This document shows positions 8,722 through 19,468 of a DNA stretch of 64,000 bases, piece after piece. A program made the position numbers and the translations under genes. Each line of letters opens with the position of its first letter. Position 1 is the stretch's first letter. The DNA is taken from assembly GCA_965221205.1 (NCBI GenBank), contig OZ244870.1, positions 1,984,001 to 2,048,000 on the forward strand, read 5' to 3'. Under the pieces are notes generated by a model. That model was given only the letters and a program-made list of their open reading frames with translations. It was not told where the DNA came from and made no database searches. This stretch comes from CBDFMG01 sp965221205 [NCBI: bacterium]. Lineage in GTDB: Bacteria; SM23-31.

Positions 8722-9405
8722 TGGTGCAGAACCTGGTGATGTGCTTGAAGTTAATAGACTTTCTATTGAAACAGCCATACCAGTATGCTTATAAATAGGA
8801 TAAGAGTAGAAAGAACGGTTTTCTTTCAAATGAATTCGACAATCTTTAAATTAAAATTGTGCCCCTTGATGCGGCGGGAAAAGTTGCGAAATTTAATAAG
8901 AATATCGTAGTACCATTAAAAACCTTTTTTTAAGTATGGGTGTTGTCCCACCGGAGGATGCCGGAAGAATAAGCAGTTCGCCTCCATGGATATATGCCGG
9001 GAATCTTGATAACAAAAAGCTTATTGCAGGGACGACACTTTTTATTCCAATTCATGTTGAGGAAGCACTGTTCCAAATAGGTGATAGCCATGCCGCATAG
9101 GATAATGGAGAAGTTGATATAACCGCTCTTGAAACCTCACTCAAAGGTGAATTTGCATTTCGTGTCAGAAAAGATATGCACCTTACTTGGCCACTGCTGA
9201 AATCACTACTCATTATATTACAATGGGACTCCATGAAGACCTTACAAATGCAACTAAAATTGCAGTGCGCGAAATGATCGATTTTCTTGTTCATGAAAAA
9301 TCGATGACACGTGAAGATGCCTACATGTTGAGCAATATTGCGGTAGACCTCAGCATAACACAACTGGTCGACGGGAAAAAGGGTGTCCATGCAAATGTTG
9401 CATAA
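8704..9405 (+). pseudogene. Acetamidase/formamidase, N-terminally truncated and frameshifted
   Basis: FmdA/AmdA-family amidases hydrolyse formamide or acetamide. Family blocks occur in order but in different frames: YINGAEPGDVLEV (about 8713), KFNKNIVVPLKTFF (8888), MGVVPPEDAGRISSSPPWI followed by GNLDNKKLIAGTTLF (8936), GEVDITALETSLKGEF (9110), and ITTHYITMGLHEDL through AVDLSITQLVDGKKGVHA (9200-9400). In-frame stops occur near 8845 and 9099, and frames change at about 8930 and 9190. The N-terminal metal-binding region is absent, because unrelated sequence precedes 8704. The gene is clearly dead. Confidence 0.8.
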
Positions 9406-9478
9406 AAATATTTTTGTTGATGCATTACAATAAACAATTTCGTATTTTTACTTTTAGATATTTAACGATTATCAAATT

Positions 9479-9838
9479 ATGGTCTCTAAAAGAGTAAAAA
9501 CCTATAAAACAAAGAATATTTCAAAAGTATTATTGAAGCGAAAAAAAACTGCGAAGCAATTTTGTGCAGCTCTTTTGATACTGTTTGTTCTGTATGTTTT
9601 TGGTTTTGGTGACTATGGTTTCTACAAGTATTATCAGCTACAGAAAGTTGAAGTTGAGCTTGCAACACAGTTGTTGCAGCTTGAGCAAGAAGCAGAAAAG
9701 TTACAGACAGAAATGGATCTGTTAAAAAAAGAAGATCCGGAATATATTCAGCGTGTAGCACGGGAAAAATATGGGCTCATCAAACAAGATGAAAAGGTCT
9801 ATATTGTAAAGCCATCTTCTCAAGACCGTGACCACTAA
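9479..9838 (+). CDS. ftsB: FtsB/DivIC-like septum formation initiator
   Basis: A 119-residue bitopic protein with a basic cytoplasmic N-terminus, one membrane segment at about residues 27-46 (FCAALLILFVLYVFGFG), a coiled coil at about 52-85, and the family tail DPEYIQRVAREKYGLIKQDE. FtsB/DivIC joins FtsL and FtsQ/DivIB in the divisome and signals activation of septal peptidoglycan synthesis. Length and order match the family. It stands between two dead genes, consistent with selective retention of an essential function. Confidence 0.85.
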   Translation: MVSKRVKTYKTKNISKVLLKRKKTAKQFCAALLILFVLYVFGFGDYGFYKYYQLQKVEVELATQLLQLEQEAEKLQTEMDLLKKEDPEYIQRVAREKYGLIKQDEKVYIVKPSSQDRDH

Positions 9839-9874
9839 TCTCCCTTCCTTAATCTAAGTTTACCTTTAGTAATC

Positions 9875-11756
9875 ATGAAATTAATCAGTAGAAATTATGT
9901 ATTATTAAAGGGACTGCTTTTCGTATTAATAATGTTCATCCCATTTGAGCTAATTGCACAGGTCGGTATGCCATCTCCAGTTAGAACGGAGAACACACTG
10001 TAGCTTTGGAATTTTGCGGTCAGTTATAATCAAAATAATAATATTTATTATTGGAGAGGAAAAGCTGCATTTGCAAGAATTGTCGGAAAAGGATATCTGA
10101 CTATAACGAATACATTTGATGTAAGCAAAATTAAAATACCGTTATTTGATGATAAATAGAAAGACATTAATCGCTTTTCTGCACAATACTCATTACGTAT
10201 GTATGATGCTGTAAGGCTGGTTATAAATGTATCATCACACTTTTTCTCGGATCTCCAAACAGGGTTTTTAAACAAAACTCAAGAAAACAACGTAGATGTT
10301 CAATTACCTATATCTAATAGTATTGTGCTATCACCTTCACTTGGTTATAAAGCAGATAAGCGAATTGAGAAGACCGATAAAGGATCTCAATTCGGCGTAA
10401 ACCTTATTGTCCTTGAACAAAAAGTGGGTGATTATACAACGAAAGCTCAGGCACAATATTTTTCCGAAAATCTGAGCGTTCGGAAAAACAAAAACCACTC
10501 TGTATCACTTTCTGTTTTTCGACAATTTTCCAAAGAGGCTGCTGAAACACTTATCTATCACAATTCATCGCAAAGAAGAGATTATTATGTTTCACTTGCA
10601 GAAAACCTTGAAACACGGAAAGAACAGGTACAGACTGTTACTTGAATTATGCAATTACCAATACAACTCAAGTAAGAGTCAACACTGAGATTATTGCCGG
10701 GGATGTTGGTATATCATCCATATTGAGGGATGTGGGTGTCGCTCGACGTTCACGCGATGACCGGAACATAATGGTTGATATTGCTGTTCTTGCATCTCGA
10801 TTGAAACATAGGAGTATACTTAACCTGCGTCTGCAAAATGAGCAGCAGCGTTATAAAACGGATAGAAATGAAGATATTGTATTTGGTTCTATTCCATTCA
10901 GCTTACCCGATAACGATGTGAAAAAAATTGCCCTCGGATTGGAAACAGAAGGCGTAGGATGGAGAAACAGCAGCTATATGTTAGAAAGTTATGTAGAAGA
11001 GTTGCAATATGATACGCCGTCTCAGAATAATTTTGATGATCGAGATGAATTGCGATACAGGGTACAGGGAACCTATGCTTTTAATATCAATCCGCACACA
11101 CAAGTCTCATTAGAATCACTTGCGAGTTTAAATCATCTTGTCTACATTTTTCAACAGCGAAGTGCAGATAATAATTGGAACAGAATATTTCAGACAGGTA
11201 GCACAATTACCTATAGAACACCTTCGGGATTCCGATTAGCAAGCACATTCAGTGTGTTTGCTAATTATGTTGATTACGATTTTGAAGACATTTTTATTCG
11301 TATTAGGAGTTTTGTGTTCAGGCGGTATTCGATGAAAAATGCTTTTGAATTTCCCGTAACCCGTCATGGGGAAATGGGAGCATCTTTTCAGCTCAATCTG
11401 GAAGAAAATGGGCTCCTTCAGTGGAAAGATTTTGTGCAGAATATTCTGGTTGATAGAACGATAGTTTCCGGAGTTTCCGGAATGTTAAATTATGCTTATC
11501 ATATGACATCTGCTTTCATCCTTAAACTGGGGATACAGTTTTTCACGTAAAGAGACGCATCACCAGGTTAAAGTATTGAATGATTTTCAGAAAAGGTTCT
11601 CGAACATAAAATGATACAGGTATATCGCTTGAAATAAACTACCAGATAAATGAAGTATCGCTCATATCCTTAAGTGTATCGAAGCGGTTTGTTACACAGG
11701 GCAGCAGCAATCGGGGATTCCAGTTTGTTGATCTATCCGTAGACTGGCTTTTTTAA
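9875..11756 (+). pseudogene. Outer-membrane beta-barrel-like protein, multiply disrupted
   Basis: ATG at 9875 opens a signal peptide (MKLISRNYVLLKGLLFVLI, ending LIAQ). The same frame contains two premature TAG codons, at 10001-10003 and 10157-10159, then runs to 10645. The frame shifts near 10640 and continues to 11550, then shifts again through the final strands (VSLISLSVSKRFVTQG) to TAA at 11754-11756. The whole would be about 625 residues of alternating-hydrophobicity strands with aromatic girdles, ending in VDWLF. A terminal Phe is typical of outer-membrane barrels. No named family was recognised. Nonsense and frameshift mutations together argue against sequencing error. Confidence 0.6.
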
Positions 11757-11814
11757 ATAAAAATCCCTATACTGTTTATCTTATTTTTACAGAAACTCAG
11801 TAATTTAAAGATTG

Positions 11815-12240
11815 ATGACCATGATTTTAAATGATAAGTATGATTGTGAGTTGAAGATCACAAGTGACATTGTCAATCTTGAAAGAGTTGAGCAATTTAC
11901 AGAAAAGTTTATGCACCTTATCGATATTCCAGATGACCAAAAGGAAGACATTCTTATTGCTGTGACTGAGTTGGTCAACAATGCTATTATTCACGGAAAT
12001 AAACAGGATAAATCGAAACATGTGTCAATCTGCTTCATTGCGTCAATTCACGAAGTTTCAGTGTCAGTAACCGATGAAGGAAAAGGTTTCGATCCTTCAA
12101 AAGTGGGTAATCCACTCGATCCGGATAACATTGAACGGATAAGCGGAAGGGGGATTTTTCTGCTCAATAAACTGATGGATAGCATAGATTATTCATTTTC
12201 AGATAATGGGAGTACAATCACTATTATCAAGCGTATTTGA
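11815..12240 (+). CDS. RsbW-like anti-sigma factor kinase (HATPase_c_2)
   Basis: A 140-residue stand-alone GHKL ATPase of the RsbW/SpoIIAB type. Motifs are the N box EDILIAVTELVNNAIIHGN, G1 box DEGKGFDP and G2 box GRGIFLLNKLMDSIDY. Such proteins phosphorylate an STAS-domain antagonist or bind a sigma factor, and many act in partner-switching pathways. No STAS, PP2C or sigma-factor gene is adjacent, so its partner lies elsewhere. ATG at 11815 or 11821 could be the start; neither has a strong ribosome-binding site. It ends just before a terminator shared with groEL. Confidence 0.85.
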   Translation: MTMILNDKYDCELKITSDIVNLERVEQFTEKFMHLIDIPDDQKEDILIAVTELVNNAIIHGNKQDKSKHVSICFIASIHEVSVSVTDEGKGFDPSKVGNPLDPDNIERISGRGIFLLNKLMDSIDYSFSDNGSTITIIKRI

Positions 12241-12271
12241 TTTGCTGTAATTCCTTATTAGAAATTGTACA

Positions 12272-12312
12272 AAAAACCCCCCGCTCCTGATTAAAGAGCG
12301 GGGGGTTTTAAT
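12272..12312. terminator. Bidirectional rho-independent terminator between rsbW-like gene and groEL
   Basis: A GC-rich stem (ACCCCCCGCTC paired with GAGCGGGGGGT) with a 9-base loop is flanked by A-runs on the left and T-runs on the right, so it can work on both strands. It sits between the convergent ends of the RsbW-like gene (plus strand) and groEL (minus strand). Confidence 0.9.
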
Positions 12313-12330
12313 AGGAGCAGTAGGACTAAA

Positions 12331-13962
<1,632 letters not shown>

Positions 13963-13997
13963 TTAATACCTCCTATTTCATATAAATAGCTAATATT

Positions 13998-14285
13998 TTA
14001 TCCTATAACAGCGAGAAGTTCACTTTCACGGACGATCAAATATTCTTCGCCTTCAACGGTCACTTCTGTTCCGCCGTATTTTGAGTAGAGAACCTGGTCG
14101 CCAACTTGGACACTCGGTTTGATAAGCTCACCAGTATCAGAATGTCTACCCGGTCCAATGGCGACTATTTTGCCTTCCTGAGGTTTTTCCTTTGCTGTAT
14201 CAGGCAAGTAGATTCCTCCTTTGGTTTTATCCATCGGATCCATCGCTTTTACTACAATCCGATCATCGAGCGGTTTGATCTTCAT
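13998..14285 (-). CDS. groES: Co-chaperonin GroES
   Basis: A 95-residue ring-forming lid of GroEL. The mobile loop (KTKGGIYLPDTAKEKPQEGKI) with its GGI(Y/V)LP contact motif is present, as is the C-terminal EYLIVRESELLAVIG. AGGAGG lies eight bases before the ATG. It is transcribed first in the operon. A single HrcA-like half-site lies about 90 bases upstream. Confidence 0.97.
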   Translation of the reverse strand: MKIKPLDDRIVVKAMDPMDKTKGGIYLPDTAKEKPQEGKIVAIGPGRHSDTGELIKPSVQVGDQVLYSKYGGTEVTVEGEEYLIVRESELLAVIG

Positions 14286-14372
14286 ATGACTGCCTCCTAA
14301 ATTGTATTATAATTAAAAATTAACACTATAATTTTAAACATAATTATATGTCAGACTTACGGAAATTAAGCA

Positions 14373-14381
14373 CTAGCACTC
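14373..14381 (-). promoter_or_regulatory. Possible degenerate CIRCE half-site upstream of groES
   Basis: The minus strand carries GAGTGCTAG, one half of the HrcA operator CIRCE (TTAGCACTC-N9-GAGTGCTAA). The expected left half is not at the right distance; instead GTGCTT follows directly. HrcA control is therefore only a weak possibility. Confidence 0.25.
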
Positions 14382-14512
14382 TAAATACAACGTTTAATAT
14401 ACCCATTTTACCAAAAAAAGTCAAGGTATTTTTATTAATTATATAAGAGGAGTGAACGAGTCGTGAGAAAACAGAAAAAGAGGATAATAAGATTTAGACT
14501 ACAAAGTAAACA

Positions 14513-15080
14513 TCAAACATATACTTCATAGATTTTCTTGGCCTGAGGGCCGACTGTTCCGATAACTTCTCGGATTTTACTGACAAATTTCTGTCCCAGT
14601 ACAGGTACATGCCGCGGCAGTTTTACATCGAACGAAGTTTCGAGAAAAGGAAATTGCAAATACATCGATTCGGCAATTCGGCAATAAGGACCTGACTGCT
14701 ACATGCTGACCGTGAAATTCCCTTGGCAATTGCAACAGTTCTTCCGTTCATGGATACATAAGGTTTACTATCATGGTCTTCCAGAATTTCAACATCACCG
14801 AAGTTGATGCCGAATTTGACCTGCCATGCATTTCCGTGATATTGGTCCCATTCGCGGTTGAATTTATTCAGAACATACCACATTTTCAGTGCAGCAACAA
14901 GTGTTTTGATTATTGCTTCCCGGGGTTTCGATATAATTTTGAACGCAAACATTGCTCCCGTTCCGGAGAATTTCCCGATCATCCCGCCATCCGAAAGGAC
15001 TATATCATTAGTAGGTAGATACGAGCTTATTCAAGTACCGCCCGAACGTTTCGGGATCGTCCTTCATACAGAAATGTTAT
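14513..15080 (-). pseudogene. Class III adenylate/guanylate cyclase domain, degenerate
   Basis: On the minus strand, frames can be joined into a class III nucleotide cyclase domain: LNKLVSTY, IGKFSGTGAMFAFK (the position of the metal-binding IGDGIMAVF motif), then FGINFGDVEIL and the region around AIAKGISR. The C-terminal part (FDVKLPRHVPVLGQ) is in another frame, reaching TGA at 14513. The Asp of the KxxGDxxMAVF motif is replaced by Thr-Gly and at least two frame changes are needed, so it is dead. The N-terminal regulatory domain is not recognisable. Confidence 0.6.
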
Positions 15081-15336
15081 TTCTTGAAGATTTTTAACAG
15101 CAAAACACCCGATAACGGTGATTTCCGAATAGGTGGCGGAAGTGTGTGTAATTGCCGCCTTGGTGATGGAAATATGCCCCGTGCTATTTCCGGAATTCTC
15201 AAAATCTTTGCTGGAATAACGGGGGAAGGCGATTTTCTGAAACCGCTTGTTGCTGATTTTTGAGCGATGAACTTTGGTTTTCATAAGACATTCATCATCT
15301 GTATATCGGTGCTATACAGGCAGTTTGCCGCTCATA

Positions 15337-15741
15337 TCATGGGTATATGAATTGAAAGCCGCTTATTGTGTAGGTATATAAGAAGACATCTATTGCATCG
15401 ATCGAGGATATGAAGTCGAATGTTCCGGTCCTTCCCGGTGAAATAGAACTGGTGCTAACCTGACGATCACGATATCTATGTCGCTGTCCACTGATGTACG
15501 TCTCAACCGTTTCCAATATTACTCCTTCACGGTCACGCAGTGTGAAGGATACTTTGATAAAATCTATCCGGTTTTTCTCTCTGTTGATGATGGTATCGAA
15601 AAACCGTTTTCTGCCAAAAAAATCTGTTGTGTTATCCAGCTTTCCGGATAGCTCCAGCTTGTAATCAGTGCTCGGCAGTATTGAAACGTCCTGTGCCGAT
15701 GCCCTGTTGGGACTGCTGATTGTTATGACAGCACATCCCAA
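15337..15741 (-). CDS. Secreted beta-rich hypothetical protein, about 134 aa
   Basis: The frame reads through a hydrophobic segment ending in RASAQ, typical of a signal-peptidase I site, into about 115 residues of alternating polar and hydrophobic character, with YKLELSGKLDNTTDFFG and a C-terminal FLYTYTISGFQFIYP. There is no ATG. TTG at 15741 is the best start, but the signal sequence seems to begin further upstream (KEVNYLSVILGCAV), where no standard start is found. The start may therefore be damaged. No family was recognised. It is divergent from lexA. Confidence 0.4.
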   Translation of the reverse strand: MGCAVITISSPNRASAQDVSILPSTDYKLELSGKLDNTTDFFGRKRFFDTIINREKNRIDFIKVSFTLRDREGVILETVETYISGQRHRYRDRQVSTSSISPGRTGTFDFISSIDAIDVFLYTYTISGFQFIYP

Positions 15742-15786
15742 TATTACAGACAGGTAGTTAACCTCTTTATATAAACATATAAGGTA

Positions 15787-15824
15787 GTTTTAGCCTGTCC
15801 CGGATGTTTGAGAGGGGCTAAAAC
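15787..15824. promoter_or_regulatory. Inverted repeat in the lexA upstream region
   Basis: Arms GTTTTAGCC (15787-15795) and GGCTAAAAC (15816-15824) form a 9-bp stem with a 20-base spacer. It lies between the divergent secreted-protein gene and lexA, about 45 bases before the lexA start. It could be an operator or a transcript hairpin. No T-run follows, so it is not a standard terminator. Confidence 0.35.
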
Positions 15825-15866
15825 CGGATAATGGCGAATAACACATGAACTGAAAAGGAAAATACC

Positions 15867-16492
15867 ATGGTGATTGGATTAACGATGCGTCAACAGGAAG
15901 TCCTTGAATTTATTCGTGATGAGATGACCGAACACGGCCGTCCGCCGACATTTCGCGAAATTGCCGTACGTTTTGGAATCAAGTCCACGAATGGTGTTAA
16001 AGTCCACATGGATGCCCTTGAAAAAAAGGGTATATTACCCGCGATTCGCGTCTTGCACGGAGAATTGAACTCACACCATTGAGTGGTGAAGAGAGACGGC
16101 CGGTTCAGAACGTTCGCTATCTTCCTGTTGTTGGGAGAGTTGTCGCCAGTGCTTGCAGAAGGGAATTTTGACGGATATCTTGCGGTCGATTCCTCATTTA
16201 TTCAGGCAGATGGTGTGTTTGCGCTCACAGTGAGCGGAGACAGCATGAAAGACGCAGGAATTTTTAACGGCGATTATGTCCTCGGTAAACCGACTTCTCA
16301 ATATTTTCCCGGTGATATTATCGTTGCCATTATTGGTGATGAGGCAATAATCAAGCGGTACTACGCCGGAAGATGACTGGATCCATCTCGAACCCGAAAA
16401 CTTTGCATACGGACCGATCATAGCTGAAACAGACCGACCTTTCCGGTTTCCGGGTTGCCGGTAAAGTCATCGGTGTAATGCGGCACATGTAA
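15867..16492 (+). pseudogene. lexA: LexA repressor, broken by several frameshifts
   Basis: LexA represses SOS genes until RecA stimulates its self-cleavage. The N-terminal winged helix is intact ([23 protein letters not shown], read as two parts, with [18 protein letters not shown]). The frame is lost at a run of A and G near 16028 and reappears shifted as [20 protein letters not shown], up to VVGRVVA. A second break removes the Ala-Gly cleavage site. The protease domain follows with serine in VSGDSMKDAG and lysine in DEAIIKRYY. Two more indels occur after 16365. ATG at 15867 has AAAAGGA upstream. Four indels make it non-functional. Confidence 0.85.
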
Positions 16493-16577
16493 TGTGTGTA
16501 CGCACAATAACCTCAGGACACTGCATACGATTTCTCGCAACAACACCTGTAAATTAGTACAAAAAAGGGGTATATAG

Positions 16578-16961
16578 ATGAATTCGGGAACTGCATTGTT
16601 GGTGCTTTCCGCACAAGAGGACAGCGTATTTTCGTATTTGTCAAAAATAGAAAATCTGCCAAAATGGGCCACTGAATTTTGCAGAGAGCTTAAAACGGAA
16701 GATTCGGATCATAAAGTTACAACTTCAATGGGTGAGATGTATTTCGAAGCGGACTTCGGGACCGGTGTGATCGATATGTTTGCAGGGCCTGAAAAAGATA
16801 CAATGGGTGTGCTTCCGGTTCGTGTTCTGGGGCTGTCCGGTGGAGCAAGTATTGTGCTTTTTACAATGTCTCAGGCTCCTGATATGAGTGACGAGGCGTT
16901 CCGGAAACAGCATGAATCGCTGTTGAAAAAATTTGAGAGTATCAAACGAGAGTTTCGATAG
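16578..16961 (+). CDS. SRPBCC/polyketide-cyclase-fold protein, 127 aa
   Basis: A small START-fold (SRPBCC) protein. The N-terminal pattern (VFSYLSKIENLPKWATEFCREL) and the C-terminal helix (KQHESLLKKFESIKREF) match the helix-grip fold that binds a hydrophobic ligand. A specific ligand cannot be deduced. AAAAGGGG lies about nine bases before the ATG. It sits between the broken lexA and a broken small gene, on the same strand, and is itself intact. Confidence 0.7.
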   Translation: MNSGTALLVLSAQEDSVFSYLSKIENLPKWATEFCRELKTEDSDHKVTTSMGEMYFEADFGTGVIDMFAGPEKDTMGVLPVRVLGLSGGASIVLFTMSQAPDMSDEAFRKQHESLLKKFESIKREFR

Positions 16962-16975
16962 TAATTATAATCGGT

Positions 16976-17250
16976 ATGGAAGCACAATCCATCGTTATGT
17001 ATGGAATAACAGCAATGACGTATGAAGATGTATTTCAGCCGGTGGAAGTTATTATCCTCTTTCAGCACGGCAAGGTGAAAACGCTCCGATTCCAGTGGAA
17101 CGAGCGGGTGTATAAGATATCGAAAGTAAATGGGGGATCAATCGTCTTTATCATTTTTCGGTCATGGCGAATGGCCCCGGCTGTTTCGAGTTGACTTTCA
17201 ATCTCTCAACCTTTCGTGGGAGCTTTCCCGACATCTGCATGGATGGATGA
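16976..17250 (+). pseudogene. Frameshifted small beta-rich protein between lexA and dinB
   Basis: The first frame gives MTYEDVFQPVEVIILFQ, then KVKTLRFQWNERVYKISKVNG. After a shift near 17135 the next frame gives RLYHFSVMANGPGCFELTF and ends at TGA 17248-17250. The joined protein would be about 90 residues with a basic W-(N/G)-E-R-x-Y core. It resembles small DUF6504-like proteins encoded near translesion polymerase genes, but I am not certain of that family. Position between lexA and dinB supports an SOS-linked operon. Confidence 0.45.
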
Positions 17251-17423
17251 AGATGTGTAGTTCGGTAATAAAAGTGTGCCCATCAAATAATATTTTGTCA
17301 TTTCGACCGGAGCACTGAAATAAATCATTGAATTCAGGGCGAAGTGGAGAAATTTCATTCCAAAATGTTTTCTTTACTATTGAGAACTCGAAATGACATC
17401 AATAAATAATTAACTTAATTAGT

Positions 17424-17816
17424 TTTAATTAAGGGAATTATATATATAAATAAAAAATATGTTTCATAACACATTTTGTTTTTTGTTACTGATTGTGTGC
17501 TACTTACTACGAGGTGGTTCTAGTTGAACTTTGTTTTCTATTCTTTCAAATCGTTTTTTCATCTTATTAAGACAAGTATTTATTTTATCAATACTACTTT
17601 TAGTTTCTTTAATATCTACATGAAGAGGTTTTACAGCATCAGTAATAACACCATGAAACGCTTTTGCAAGTATAGTAACACTACCATTTAGTTTTTGATT
17701 GCTCATAATTTGTCCCCTTCTTATATAAGAAGGGCAAATGTACATTTGCTTTATGTGTTTGTCAACAATAATTATATAATTCATTTTTATTAATGTATAT
17801 AATTCCCTTAATTAAA
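17424..17816. mobile_element. 393-bp cassette with perfect 21-bp terminal inverted repeats
   Basis: TTTAATTAAGGGAATTATATA at 17424-17444 is repeated exactly in inverted orientation at 17796-17816. Similarity continues imperfectly for about 12 bases inward. The element encloses one small minus-strand gene (17500-17706) and nothing else. No target-site duplication is visible. Its size and structure fit a miniature inverted-repeat element or a small gene cassette moved in trans. It lies inside the lexA-dinB region. Confidence 0.6.
17500..17706 (-). CDS. Small coiled-coil protein carried by the inverted-repeat cassette, 68 aa
   Basis: ATG at 17706 is preceded by GAAGGGG at good spacing; an ORF extending upstream to 17784 would add 26 implausible residues. 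The product begins MSNQKLNGSVTILAKAFHG and continues into a charged helix (DIKETKSSIDKINTCLNKM) that should form a coiled coil, ending in a short Pro-rich tail. No known family was recognised. As the only gene inside the cassette it may be a passenger, an antitoxin-like protein or a transposition accessory; the sequence does not decide. Confidence 0.6.
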   Translation of the reverse strand: MSNQKLNGSVTILAKAFHGVITDAVKPLHVDIKETKSSIDKINTCLNKMKKRFERIENKVQLEPPRSK

Positions 17817-17931
17817 CATAATTACAATCAAATTACCCATGACCTGGCGCCCACCTGAAGAACTCATCAAATTGCAGCGGACAACTCACAGGCAGGACAG
17901 AGGAATAAAATACAACAAGTCCTGCAACAGC

Positions 17932-19126
17932 ATGAAACATGTATTCTTCATGTCGATATGGATGCTTTTTTTGCTGCAATCGAGCTGCGCGATAACCCCC
18001 ATCTAAAAGAGAAACCAGTCATTGTCGGGGTGCTGACAGGAACACGAGGAGTTGTATCGACCTGCTCATATGAGGCACGGCAATTTGGTGTCTGCTCCAG
18101 GATGGGGTTAACTGAAGCAGGATGACGATGCCCGCCCCGCATGGAGTATATCTGAAAACAAATGGGGAAGAGTATACAAATACCGCTATTAAAATCGTTG
18201 AAATATTCCATAAAAACACTCCCATTGTCGGACCGGTCAGCATTGATGAGGCATACCTTGATATTTCGAATATGCAAAAAAATTTTGAAAATGAAGTTCA
18301 ATTGGCAAAAATGCTGAAACAAAAGATTGTTGACTCGCTTGAATTGACCTGTACTGTTGGAATAGCTTGGAATAGAATAATGGCAAAGTTTGCATCTGTT
18401 TTGCAAAAACCTGATGGATTAACTGTTTTGCATAAATAAAGATATTGTATCTCAAGTCTCTCCTTTTTCTGTCGGTAAGTTGTGGGGAATTAAAAAAACA
18501 GAGTCCGTACTGAATTCTATAGGGATATTAACAATAGGATATCTTGCAGTTCATCCGGTTAATAGATTAAAAAAGTGCTTCGGTGTCAACGGTGAACACC
18601 TCAAGAAAATTGCAATGGACGACAGCGCCGCGTCCGTAGTCGCAATTGATAAACGGATCGATGAAAAGTCGATCGGACATAAACACACTTTTCAACATGA
18701 CATGAGTACTCACGATATGCCACTTCGGATGCTCTTGAAATTATTGCAAAAAATAGGACGGAGAATAAGAAAGAGATGATTTAGTGGCAAGACAGTTACG
18801 CTTAAATTATGGTATGCCGAATGCCGATTTTGAAACTCATATTCATCGTGAGACATTTCTTAGAACTTATTTGGGACGATCAAGAAATATATATGGTGGG
18901 GAAAATGTTATTTCATCATCTTTATAACAACAAAAGAGCGGTCAGACTTCTCGGTATCTCTCTGTGTCGAAACTCGTTCCTCTTGTTGAAAGTGAGGGGT
19001 ATGTATGAGCACCAGCACGATTTGTTTGAGAACTCTTTTCGAAAAAGTGATGTTCTTCTAGTGATCGATATTCTCCGGGATAAGTTCGGAGAAAAAATCA
19101 TATCCCGCTGTGGCGGTCTTGTGTGA
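17932..19126 (+). pseudogene. dinB: DNA polymerase IV (DinB), multiply frameshifted
   Basis: Y-family translesion polymerase. Palm-domain metal motif [17 protein letters not shown] and the segment [20 protein letters not shown] are in one frame. Catalytic PVSIDEAYLDIS and CTVGIAWNRIMAKFAS are in the next (18122-18436). The thumb follows a stop (WGIKKTESVLNSIGI, about 18480). The little-finger domain continues in fragments: GKTVTLKLWYAE, then NKRAVRLLGIS. The tail DKFGEKIISR ends at 19126. At least five frame changes separate these. Catalytic residues survive in pieces, so loss is recent. Confidence 0.85.
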
Positions 19127-19269
19127 ATAATTTATTTTGCCGCTTCCCGTAATTATATTTATCTAAATTGTTGATCCCCTCTATTTTCTTTTTATATTGT
19201 ATTTGAATGGCATACTTTCTATTTTATTTTCTTCCATAAAACAATTTGTTGTATCTCACAATACATATT

Positions 19270-19468
19270 ATGAGTACTATTCTAATAATTGAGGATTCAC
19301 AACCGGTTATTTCACTTCTTACAAAGAAGTTGATTCTTGAAGGTTTTGACTGTGAATTTATTCTTCAAACGAGTACATATTCGCGTGAGTCAATCGTTGA
19401 TGATATCATTGACAAGACTCTGACAAGACTCTCGATTTAATTATTCTTGACTTGAATATGCCCGGGTG
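19270..19468 (+). pseudogene. Response-regulator receiver domain broken by an 11-bp tandem duplication
   Basis: ATG at 19270 opens a CheY-like receiver (MSTILIIEDSQPVISLLTKK) with the acidic pair ED near residue 9. TGACAAGACTC at 19410-19420 is repeated exactly at 19421-19431. Removing one copy restores the frame into DKTLDLIILDLNMPG, which contains the phosphoacceptor Asp. As it stands the frame stops at 19440. Nothing of the C-terminal half of the receiver remains after about 19470, where unrelated coding sequence begins. Confidence 0.7.

Noticed and set aside
10001-10159. TAG recoding (for example pyrrolysine) in the barrel protein
   Set aside because: Other intact genes in the window end at TAG (such as csrA and xdhC), and the same gene also has frameshifts.
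17424-17816. The inverted repeats as a pair of transcription terminators
   Set aside because: Each arm alone is AT-rich with no GC stem and no internal hairpin; the complementarity is between the two distant arms.
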